12,766 nucleotides of DNA from Comamonadaceae bacterium (GTDB lineage: Bacteria > Pseudomonadota > Gammaproteobacteria > Burkholderiales > Burkholderiaceae_C): assembly GCA_947494405.1 (NCBI GenBank), contig CANLWQ010000024.1, forward strand, positions 1-12,766, read 5' to 3'. Shown piece by piece: positions 6,766 to 12,511 of this stretch. Each line of letters starts with the position of its first letter. The stretch's first letter is position 1. The translations under genes and the position numbers were made by a program. Below the pieces are notes generated by a model. It made no database searches and was not told the DNA's origin. It saw only the letters and a list, made by a program, of their open reading frames with translations.

Positions 6766-7854
6766 GTGTCCATCAATCAATCGGCCTTGCTGGTTCAACT
6801 GCAAGAATGGGGTGTTCAACTTGGATTCTCCCAAATTGGCATAGCCCCTGTCGATCTGCGGGATGCCGAGCCCGGACTGCTGGCTTGGCTGGCCCAAGGG
6901 CACCATGGCGAGATGGACTATATGGCCCGCCACGGCCTCACCCGTGCCAGACCCGCCGAGTTGGTGCCCGGCACTTTAAGCGTCATCACCGCCCGCATGG
7001 ATTACCTGCCAGCGCACAAGCCGCCGGCCTTTGAGGATTGGACACACCACGAGTTGCAGCGCTTGCAACAACCCGCACAAGCAGTGGTGTCGGTGTATGC
7101 GCGGGGGCGGGATTACCACAAGGTCATGCGCCAACGTTTGCAGCAACTCAGCGACAAATTGCAAACCGTGCTGGGTGCAGTGGGGCACCGCGTGTTCACC
7201 GATTCAGCCCCCGTGCTGGAAGCAGAGTTGGCGGTGCGCAGTGGCTTGGGTTGGCGGGGCAAACACACGCTGGTTTTGCACCGTGAGGCCGGTTCGTTTT
7301 TCTTTTTGGGTGAAATATTTGTGGATTTGGCTTTGGCACCCACGCCGGTGCAAAACGAGCATTGCGGCAGTTGCAGCGCGTGCATCAGCGCTTGTCCTAC
7401 CCAAGCCATCACAGCGCCTTACAGGCTGGATGCAAGGCGTTGCATCTCCTACCTCACCATAGAGCATTCGGGCAGCATCCCTTTAGAGCTGCGCCCCCTT
7501 ATCGGCAACCGCATTTATGGTTGTGATGATTGTCAACTGGTGTGTCCGTGGAACAAGTTTGCCAAGCGCTCGCCTTTGCCCGACTTTGACGAGCGACATG
7601 GCTTGGGCAGCGCCTCCTTGGTGCAGTTGCTGCAATGGGATGAGGCCAGTTTTTTGCGCTTTACAGAAGGCAGCGCTATTCGCCGCATAGGGCATGCGAG
7701 GTGGTTGCGTAATTTGGCCTTGGCCGCGGGCAATGCTTTGCGCCAAACACTCAGCCCCGCCGACCAACAAGCCCTGCGGCAAGCCTTGTCTACCTGGCAA
7801 GACCATGAAAACGAGGTGGTACGCGAGCATGTGGCTTGGGCATTGGCGGTGTAA
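6766..7854 (+). CDS. queG: epoxyqueuosine reductase QueG
   Basis: QueG catalyses the last step of queuosine synthesis, cobalamin-dependent reduction of epoxyqueuosine to queuosine in tRNA. The predicted protein is 362 residues. The N-terminal part binds cobalamin (GFSQIGIAP at 20-28; FTDSAPVLEAELA at 144-156 with the likely proton donor D146). The C-terminal part has two [4Fe-4S] sites: CGSCSACISACP (C200, C203, C206, C210) and CDDCQLVCPW (C253, C256, C260). A short HEAT-like helical tail follows. The start is GTG 6766, chosen because AAAGGGA sits at 6755-6761 with good spacing, and because residues further upstream are antisense to tsaE and foreign to the family. QueG needs cobalamin, which suits the B12 riboswitch at the far end of the window, although nothing links them directly. 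Confidence 0.94.
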   Translation: MSINQSALLVQLQEWGVQLGFSQIGIAPVDLRDAEPGLLAWLAQGHHGEMDYMARHGLTRARPAELVPGTLSVITARMDYLPAHKPPAFEDWTHHELQRLQQPAQAVVSVYARGRDYHKVMRQRLQQLSDKLQTVLGAVGHRVFTDSAPVLEAELAVRSGLGWRGKHTLVLHREAGSFFFLGEIFVDLALAPTPVQNEHCGSCSACISACPTQAITAPYRLDARRCISYLTIEHSGSIPLELRPLIGNRIYGCDDCQLVCPWNKFAKRSPLPDFDERHGLGSASLVQLLQWDEASFLRFTEGSAIRRIGHARWLRNLALAAGNALRQTLSPADQQALRQALSTWQDHENEVVREHVAWALAV

Positions 7855-7870
7855 TTAAACGCAAAATGTA

Positions 7871-7895
7871 TTGACACATTCAAGTGTTCATGTGT
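7871..7895. promoter_or_regulatory. inverted repeat with a -35-like hexamer upstream of hicB
   Basis: TTGACA (7871-7876) is a perfect -35 match. It overlaps an exact inverted repeat, ACACAT (7874-7879) and ATGTGT (7890-7895), around a 10-base core. The arrangement fits an autoregulatory operator over a promoter, as is usual for toxin-antitoxin operons. No good -10 hexamer is found at the right spacing, so the promoter part is uncertain. Confidence 0.35.
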
Positions 7896-7935
7896 TGGTG
7901 CTGCGTTAAACTCGAGATTGATCGGAGAAATTTTT

Positions 7936-8139
7936 ATGTTGCTCACAGCAGTCATTACAGAAGCTGAAGAAGGGGGGTTTATTGCCCTAAATCCTGAAAC
8001 TGGCACCACGACCCAAGGTGAAACCTATCAAGAAGCGATTCAAAATTTAAAAGAAGCCACCAGCTTGTACTTAGATGAATTTCCCATGAAAATTCACAGC
8101 CATCCTGTCATGACAACTTTTGAAGTCAGTCATGCCTAA
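7936..8139 (+). CDS. hicB: HicB-family antitoxin
   Basis: HicB proteins bind and neutralise the mRNA interferase HicA. The 67-residue sequence shows the HicB core: an N-terminal strand (LLTAVITEAEEGGFIALNPE), a polar turn TGTTTQGET, and the helix EAIQNLKEATSLYLDEFP. This is a short HicB made of the degenerate RNase-H-like fold; no separate helix-turn-helix or ribbon-helix-helix DNA-binding domain is visible. Start ATG 7936 has GGAGA at 7922-7926 upstream; a TTG 18 bases earlier is less likely. The last codons overlap the hicA ATG at 8132. Order here is antitoxin before toxin. Base composition is more AT-rich than the neighbouring genes, as expected for an acquired module. Confidence 0.85.
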   Translation: MLLTAVITEAEEGGFIALNPETGTTTQGETYQEAIQNLKEATSLYLDEFPMKIHSHPVMTTFEVSHA

Positions 8140-8346
8140 ATTTCCTGGGCTTTCAGGTGCAGAAATTGTTCGAGCTCTTGAAAAATTAGGTTTTGTTGTC
8201 GCAAGGCAGTCGGGAAGCCATATTGTGATGAGCGGGGTTTACAAGGTTGCGTTGTTCCCAACCACAAGGAAGTAAAGATTGGAACTGTCAATGGCGTACT
8301 TCGCCAAGCCGGCATCAGCGCGCAGGAATTTTCAAAAGCTCTTTAA
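8132..8346 (+). pseudogene. hicA: HicA-family toxin gene disrupted by a one-base deletion
   Basis: HicA is a small double-stranded-RNA-binding-like mRNA interferase. From ATG 8132 the frame reads MPKFPGLSGAEIVRALEKLG, then ARQSGSHIVM with the catalytic-type His (H30), and stops at TAA 8273-8275 after only 47 residues. The next frame, from CGG at 8233, continues the family exactly: RGLQGCVVPNHKEVKIGTV, then LRQAGISAQEFSKAL, and stops at 8344-8346. The whole interval is 215 bases, one short of a 72-codon gene, so one base is missing at about 8231-8233. The truncated product keeps the His but lacks the later strands and final helix and is expected to be inactive. No canonical -1 slippery heptamer sits in frame at the junction, so programmed frameshifting is not favoured. 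A sequencing error would also explain it. Confidence 0.85.
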
Positions 8347-8356
8347 TTTATCAAAC

Positions 8357-9178
8357 CTAGTCAATATGTAATCCGCGGTAAAGCATATAGCTTGCAAGCA
8401 TGAACAGCAGCAAGGCAAAACCGCGCTTGAGTTTAAGTACAGGTACTTTATGGGCCAAGCGTGCGCCCATAGGAGCCGTGAACACAGTGCACAAACCAAT
8501 CACTCCTAAGCCAGGCAACCATATATAGCCAAAGCTCCAGTCGAGGTTATGCGGTGCATTCCAACCGCTGACCACATAACCTAGGGCGTTGGCTAACGCA
8601 ACAGGAAAGCCAATGGCTGCACTGGTGGCCACGGCTTGTCGAATGGGCACATTGCACCAAGTCATGAAGGGGATGCTGACGAACGCACCTCCGGCACCGA
8701 CCAAGCCAGACAACAAACCAATCACACTGCCCACCACGGTTTGACCCACGAGGCCAGGCATTTGCCTTGAAGGTTTGGGTTTTTTATCTAGCAGCATTTG
8801 GGTGGCTGAAAACGCGGTGAATCCGGCAAAAAACAAGGCGAGAGCCGAGCCTTTTAAAACCGCAAACAACCACAAACTGGCCAAGGCACTGCCCAGCAAA
8901 ATGCCGGGCGCCAAGCCTTTCACCAAATCCCACCTGACAGCCCCCAGCAAATGATGCGCACGGGTGCTGGCCAATGAAGTCACCACAATGGTGGACATGC
9001 CTGTGGCAATCGCCATCTTCACAGCAGAATCAGCGTCAACGCCTTGGGTGCCCAGCAAAAAAGTGATGAAGGGAATCATCATGAGTGCGCCACCCACACC
9101 CAACAATCCCGCCAAGAAACCCGCTACCGTGCCCAACAACACCAAGGCGACGATCACCTGCGCAAAGGGCAGGGACAT
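8357..9178 (-). CDS. TauE/SafE family membrane carrier
   Basis: The 273-residue protein is hydrophobic throughout, with about eight membrane segments. It shows the two internal copies typical of the TauE/SafE (formerly DUF81) family: GFLAGLLGVGGALMMIP (20-36) and GLLSGLVGAGGAFVSIP (154-170). Family members move small anions such as sulfite, sulfoacetate or other organic sulfonates and carboxylates. The substrate is not readable here. The ATG at 9178 shares its A with the TGA of the upstream acyl-CoA ligase gene (TGATG), so it is the last gene of the three-gene operon and probably made in step with the ligase. Its stop lies 10 bases from the end of the convergent hicA remnant; no clear terminator is visible between them. 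Confidence 0.88.
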   Translation of the reverse strand: MSLPFAQVIVALVLLGTVAGFLAGLLGVGGALMMIPFITFLLGTQGVDADSAVKMAIATGMSTIVVTSLASTRAHHLLGAVRWDLVKGLAPGILLGSALASLWLFAVLKGSALALFFAGFTAFSATQMLLDKKPKPSRQMPGLVGQTVVGSVIGLLSGLVGAGGAFVSIPFMTWCNVPIRQAVATSAAIGFPVALANALGYVVSGWNAPHNLDWSFGYIWLPGLGVIGLCTVFTAPMGARLAHKVPVLKLKRGFALLLFMLASYMLYRGLHID

Positions 9179-10695
9179 CAGGCGAGGCCGAGCTTTTGCG
9201 CCATGCCTATGCGTTGCAACTTGCCCGTTGCGCCTTTGGGAATTTCATCGAGCAACAATATTTTGCGTGGCACTTTGAAGTCAGCCACACGGGTGGCTAC
9301 ATACTCGCGCAGTTCTTTTTCTGTCGCCGTCTTTCCATCGCGCAGCACCACAGCCGCACCCACTTCTTCGCCCAATTTATCGTGGGGAATACCAAAGCAA
9401 ACCACTTGCGCCACTGCTGCATGGTCCATCAAGATTTCATCAATTTCACGCGGGCTGATTTTTTCGCCGCCTCGGTTGATGATTTCTTTGAGGCGGCCGG
9501 TGATACTGATGTAGCCTTGCGCGTCGATCACGCCTTGGTCTCCTGTGCGAAACCAGCCGTGGGTAAAGTTGTCCGCATTGGCTTGTGGGTTGTTTTCGTA
9601 GCCCAGCGTGACATTGGGGCCACGAATCACAATTTCACCTGTGCTGCCAGTGGCCAGCAAATGGCCTTCTGTGTCCATGATGGCCACTTCAGGGCCTGCT
9701 GCCAAGCCCACGGTGCCCGGTTTGCGTTGTCCTGGGGGCAAAGGGTTGCAAGCCATTTGGTGGGCGGCCTCGGTCATGCCATAGGCTTCAATCACTGGCG
9801 CGTGGAAAGTGGCTTCCAGCTCAGCCAACACTTGGGGCGGCAAGGAGGATGACGAGGAGCGGATAAAGCGCAAAGGTACTTTTTGAATCACTGCGCGGTT
9901 ATTCGCGGCACGCGACAAAATCGCTTGGTGCATGGTGGGCACAGCGGTGTACCAAGTGGGTTTCACCTCCTCCATTTGGGCGAAAAATTTCAAGGCATTA
10001 AAGCCGGCGGTGCAATGCACTTCACCGCCTTGCGACAGTGGGGCCAAGATGCCGGCAATCAATCCGTGGATATGGAACAAGGGCATGACATTCAAACCTC
10101 GGTCGGTGGCGCTGAATGCGGTGCTGTGGGCAATGTGCTGGGCAGATGCGCACACATTGCGCTGGGTTAAAGGAACGATTTTGGGGCGCGAGGTGGTGCC
10201 TGAGGTGTGAAGTACCAAAGCGACATCGTCTGCGTGCGCCATGCCAGGTGCGTTGGTGGGCTGTGCCGAGCGCGAAGAAGTGTCTAGGCTGAAAGAGCCT
10301 GCGCCTTGCTGAGGTGTGGGACGCAAATACACAATCGATACGCCCAGTTTTCTGGCGACCTCAACAGCCGCAGACTGCGAGCCTTGCTCAACCAACATGG
10401 CTTTGGCATTCAAGTCGTTCAAGTAAAACTCAAACTCGTCTGCGCGGTAAGCAGGGTTGAGCGGGGCTGAGGTGCTGCATGCTGCCACGCTCACAAAGGC
10501 GGCTGCCATCTCTGCACCATTGGGCAAAACAATCGCCACGCGGTCATGGCGCCCAATGCCCACGGCATTGAGTGACTGCTGCACATGGTCACTTAAATCG
10601 CGCAAGCCTTGGTAGGTGAGAGGTGCAGCACCAGAGGCGCTTAAACACACTGCATTCGCTTGGCCTTGGGCCATCCATTCTTGAAGGGTTTGCAT
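9178..10695 (-). CDS. AMP-forming acyl-CoA synthetase, oxalate-CoA ligase-like (AAE3/Pcs60 type)
   Basis: The enzyme activates a carboxylic acid with ATP and joins it to CoA. The 505-residue sequence has the adenylating-enzyme motifs: P-loop HTSGTTSRPK (163-172), MPLFHIHG (204-211), YGMTE (305-309), RTGD (383-386), hinge GRLKEIINRGGEKISP (400-415) and catalytic K492 in PKGATGKLQR. TSGTTSRPK, RFIRSSSSSL (276-285) and EAYGMTEAAHQMACNPLP (303-320) resemble the plant AAE3 and yeast Pcs60 oxalyl-CoA synthetases more than general fatty-acyl ligases. Oxalate is therefore the leading substrate, with malonate or another short dicarboxylate as alternatives. The start is secured by AAAGGA about ten bases before the ATG; this site overlaps the stop of the upstream reductase gene, 11 bases away. 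The stop overlaps the carrier gene. Confidence 0.85.
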   Translation of the reverse strand: MQTLQEWMAQGQANAVCLSASGAAPLTYQGLRDLSDHVQQSLNAVGIGRHDRVAIVLPNGAEMAAAFVSVAACSTSAPLNPAYRADEFEFYLNDLNAKAMLVEQGSQSAAVEVARKLGVSIVYLRPTPQQGAGSFSLDTSSRSAQPTNAPGMAHADDVALVLHTSGTTSRPKIVPLTQRNVCASAQHIAHSTAFSATDRGLNVMPLFHIHGLIAGILAPLSQGGEVHCTAGFNALKFFAQMEEVKPTWYTAVPTMHQAILSRAANNRAVIQKVPLRFIRSSSSSLPPQVLAELEATFHAPVIEAYGMTEAAHQMACNPLPPGQRKPGTVGLAAGPEVAIMDTEGHLLATGSTGEIVIRGPNVTLGYENNPQANADNFTHGWFRTGDQGVIDAQGYISITGRLKEIINRGGEKISPREIDEILMDHAAVAQVVCFGIPHDKLGEEVGAAVVLRDGKTATEKELREYVATRVADFKVPRKILLLDEIPKGATGKLQRIGMAQKLGLA

Positions 10696-10696
10696 A

Positions 10697-10709
10697 CCTC
10701 TGTCCTTTA
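10697..10709 (-). promoter_or_regulatory. ribosome binding site of the acyl-CoA ligase gene
   Basis: On the minus strand the reductase stop TAA (10709-10707) runs into AAAGGACAGAGG just before ATG 10695. AAGGA is a strong Shine-Dalgarno match. Its overlap with the previous stop supports cotranscription and coupled translation. Confidence 0.6.
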
Positions 10710-11711
10710 GCTGTTCAATTTCAATCCATGACGGCTTTGCAGCACGCTTTGCTCTAACAAACGCGTCAGGCTGTAGACCGTCTCTAGGGTAGGTGTGGCT
10801 ATGCCAACCACGCGGCCCAGTTCAATGACACCGCCCAAAATAGCGTCCAGCTCTAGGGCTTTGCCTTGTTCTATGTCTTGCAGCATGGAAGTTTTGTGTG
10901 CGCCCACTGCTTGGGCGCCGGCTATGCGTTTTTCAAGACTGATTTTGAATTGCGCACCGGTTTTCTCACCCACGGCTTGCGCTTCTTGCATCATGTGCGT
11001 CGCCAGTGAATGGCTTAAGGGGTGAACAGCAATTTCTTCCAGCGTAGCGTGTGTCAGCGCAGAAATCGGGTTAAAGCATAAATTGCCCCACAACTTCACC
11101 CACAGCTCGCTGCGAATATCTGTAGACACAGGGACTTTAAAGCCTGCGGCAATCATGGCTTGCGCCAGCAGCGTGACTCTTTCAGACTTCTCTCCATTGG
11201 GCTCACCCAAGGTGAAGCGGTTGCCTTCAATCAGTTTCACCACCCCCGGTGCCACCAACTCGGCTGCAGGATAGACCACAGCGCCTATGACGCGTTCGGG
11301 CTTGAGGTGTTGCCACAGCAAAGCTTCGGGGTCGAGTGTCTTGAGTTGCGTACCTTGGTAGGGGCCAGCAAGTTGATGAAAGTACCACCAAGGCAAGCCG
11401 TTTTGCATGGTCACCACGGATGTCGTGGCATGGCATAAGCGGTCTATGTCTTTGGCCACAGCAGCCACTTGGTGTGACTTGAGCGTGAGGAAAACATAGT
11501 CGTAGGTTTGCGCCTGGTCCATGCTGCAGGCCTGAACACCAGCGACCAACTCTGTGCCATCTTCTTGTATCAGCTTCAGGCCGTGTTTTTGGATGGCTTG
11601 CAAATTTTCGCCACGCGCAATGCAAGTGACATCGTTGCCAGTCAAGCTCAGTTTGACGGCCAAATAGCCACCAATGGCACCAGCACCCACAACGGCTATG
11701 CGCAATGACAT
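10707..11711 (-). CDS. PanE-family reductase (ketopantoate reductase fold; possible oxalyl-CoA reductase)
   Basis: The 334-residue protein has the N-terminal NADPH-binding fold with GAGAIGG (G9, G11, G14) and the MQNG turn (N104). The C-terminal helical domain has KLWGN (K206, the position of the catalytic Lys), NPISALT (214-220), KTSMLQD (273-279) and E287, matching the ketopantoate reductase active-site set. It is longer than classical PanE (about 300 residues), with an inserted MQNGLPWWYF...LDPEALL segment (102-132), which marks a separate subfamily. It opens an operon with an oxalyl-CoA synthetase-like enzyme. In Methylobacterium extorquens a PanE homologue (PanE2) reduces oxalyl-CoA to glyoxylate, so that role is plausible here. 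Ketopantoate reduction in CoA synthesis is the default alternative. The ATG is 52 bases beyond the 6S RNA stem; no strong Shine-Dalgarno or promoter is visible. Confidence 0.85.
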   Translation of the reverse strand: MSLRIAVVGAGAIGGYLAVKLSLTGNDVTCIARGENLQAIQKHGLKLIQEDGTELVAGVQACSMDQAQTYDYVFLTLKSHQVAAVAKDIDRLCHATTSVVTMQNGLPWWYFHQLAGPYQGTQLKTLDPEALLWQHLKPERVIGAVVYPAAELVAPGVVKLIEGNRFTLGEPNGEKSERVTLLAQAMIAAGFKVPVSTDIRSELWVKLWGNLCFNPISALTHATLEEIAVHPLSHSLATHMMQEAQAVGEKTGAQFKISLEKRIAGAQAVGAHKTSMLQDIEQGKALELDAILGGVIELGRVVGIATPTLETVYSLTRLLEQSVLQSRHGLKLNS

Positions 11712-11748
11712 GGTGCGACAGATAAGTTTTGAGGCATAAAAATAGAGG

Positions 11749-11776
11749 TATGTAAAAAAATAAAAGTGTCTGCAAG
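11749..11776 (-). terminator. T-tract terminator/3' end of 6S RNA
   Basis: On the minus strand the 3' arm of the 6S closing stem (11776-11767) is followed by ACTTTTATTTTTTTA. A stem directly followed by a T-rich tract is the expected shape of an intrinsic terminator and would separate 6S RNA from the panE-like operon 40 bases on. Confidence 0.55.
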
Positions 11777-11942
11777 GGCCGCCGGATCGTCATCCTGAAC
11801 TAAAGGTTCAGGTGGGCGAGGTCAGAAAGGTGTTGGGTTCATCTAACGCGAGATGTTCACGCTCACCAGCCAATTCCCAAGCCCGGGGCTCCAAAGAGCA
11901 TTGGTTCAAGAAATATAAAACCCGACAGACTTGCAGACATCG
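11764..11942 (-). ncRNA. ssrS: 6S RNA
   Basis: 6S RNA mimics an open promoter and binds sigma-70 RNA polymerase in stationary phase. The 5' arm TGTCTGCAAG (11939-11930) and 3' arm CTTGCAGACA (11776-11767) form a perfect 10-bp closing stem about 173 bases long end to end, close to the 184 nt of E. coli. Inside, CTGTCGG pairs with CCGGCGG with wobbles. The 3' side carries the typical small hairpin CCTGAAC-CTTTA-GTTCAGG (11812-11794), followed by GATCCGGCGGC, similar to the conserved E. coli 3' region. The other half has TTGGCTGGTGAGC, matching the E. coli TTGGTGAGC block, and an apical hairpin CATCT/AGATG. It starts about 15 bases after the zapA stop, the same position as in E. coli (zapA-ssrS). 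Exact ends are estimates. Confidence 0.9.
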
Positions 11943-11956
11943 CTATTGTAAAAGGC

Positions 11957-12253
11957 TCAGAGCAAGTGCCCGTCATGACCTAAAGCGGTGTCTAAACGGT
12001 AGAGCAAATTTTGAAGATTGTGGTTGGATGAGCTGGGCTCGTCGGGCGCACCCGAAAAGTCTGACAACTCGAACGCCAAATTCAAAGCGGCCAACACAGC
12101 GATGCGGTCGCGGGCTTTGATTTTTCCTGCGTCACGAATTTTGCACATCGCGTCATCTACTTTTCTGACTGCTGCGTGAAAGCGTTCTTCAGCACCTACA
12201 GGGCAACCCAATATATAGCTTTGCCCCATGATTTGAACCTCTAACTGGTTCAT
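11957..12253 (-). CDS. zapA: cell division protein ZapA
   Basis: ZapA is a small cytoplasmic protein that binds FtsZ and bundles protofilaments in the Z-ring. The 98-residue sequence shows the ZapA pattern: LEVQIMGQSYILGCPVGAEE, then AVRKVDDAMCKIRDAGKIKARDRIAVLAALNLAFEL, the long helix of the dimer/tetramer. The C-terminal third (SDFSGAPDEPSSSNHNLQNLLYRLD) is a polar linker and coiled-coil end. The ATG at 12253 overlaps the stop of the upstream coiled-coil gene by four bases (ATGA), so the two are probably coupled. 6S RNA follows on the same strand. Confidence 0.93.
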   Translation of the reverse strand: MNQLEVQIMGQSYILGCPVGAEERFHAAVRKVDDAMCKIRDAGKIKARDRIAVLAALNLAFELSDFSGAPDEPSSSNHNLQNLLYRLDTALGHDGHLL

Positions 12254-12465
12254 GCGCTGTCCTTGACTTCGACGGGCAAGCGGTCTAGTAATCCATCGAT
12301 GCGACTGCGTGCAGCTTGCAAGCGAGACTTCAATGAATCTCGCTCTTGGCTGAGGGTTTCAACTTGGGTGGTGAGCAGTTCATTGGTGCGCCTGAGTTCT
12401 TCGTAGCGCAACAGCAAACGTTCTACGCGCTCGAGAACCGGCTCTAGAGATGAGTTTTCCGACAT
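12250..12465 (-). CDS. small coiled-coil ZapB-like protein (TIGR02449 type)
   Basis: The 71-residue protein is nearly all heptad-patterned helix: LEPVLERVERLLLRYEELRR, NELLTTQVETLSQERDSLKS, RLQAARSRIDGLLDRLP. Short coiled-coil proteins of this kind directly precede zapA in gamma- and betaproteobacteria and are thought to act with it at the Z-ring, in a role like that of ZapB. The ATG at 12465 has no Shine-Dalgarno; TAAAAT on the same strand ends six bases before it, so the message may be leaderless. It diverges from the cobalamin riboswitch across about 45 bases. The family is likely; the function is inferred from position. Confidence 0.8.
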   Translation of the reverse strand: MSENSSLEPVLERVERLLLRYEELRRTNELLTTQVETLSQERDSLKSRLQAARSRIDGLLDRLPVEVKDSA

Positions 12466-12471
12466 GGGCGC

Positions 12472-12477
12472 ATTTTA
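12472..12477 (-). promoter_or_regulatory. possible -10 element of the zapB-like/zapA/6S transcript
   Basis: TAAAAT on the minus strand lies six bases before the ATG, which would put the transcription start at the start codon. No clear -35 hexamer is seen upstream. Confidence 0.3.
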
Positions 12478-12495
12478 GGGGGCTAAATAGGATTG

Positions 12496-12505
12496 TGGCT
12501 AGAAT
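12496..12505 (+). promoter_or_regulatory. extended -10-like promoter for the cobalamin riboswitch
   Basis: TGGCTAGAAT contains TAGAAT, one mismatch from TATAAT. It lies seven bases before GTTGG (12512-12516), the proposed first paired strand of the riboswitch. Transcription would thus begin at the aptamer. The -35 region is poor. Confidence 0.45.
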
Positions 12506-12511
12506 GCGCCG

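Noticed and set aside
6757..6933. Longer tsaE starting at ATG 6933
   Set aside because: The added 59 residues are antisense to QueG residues 1-56 and have no TsaE character.
8228..8242. Programmed -1 frameshift in hicA
   Set aside because: No X-XXY-YYZ heptamer lies in the zero frame at the junction and no downstream stimulatory structure is obvious; a plain one-base deletion is simpler.
11812..12120. 102-residue plus-strand open frame over zapA and 6S RNA
   Set aside because: It is antisense to a recognised ncRNA and to ZapA, and is Arg/Lys-rich with no recognisable domain.
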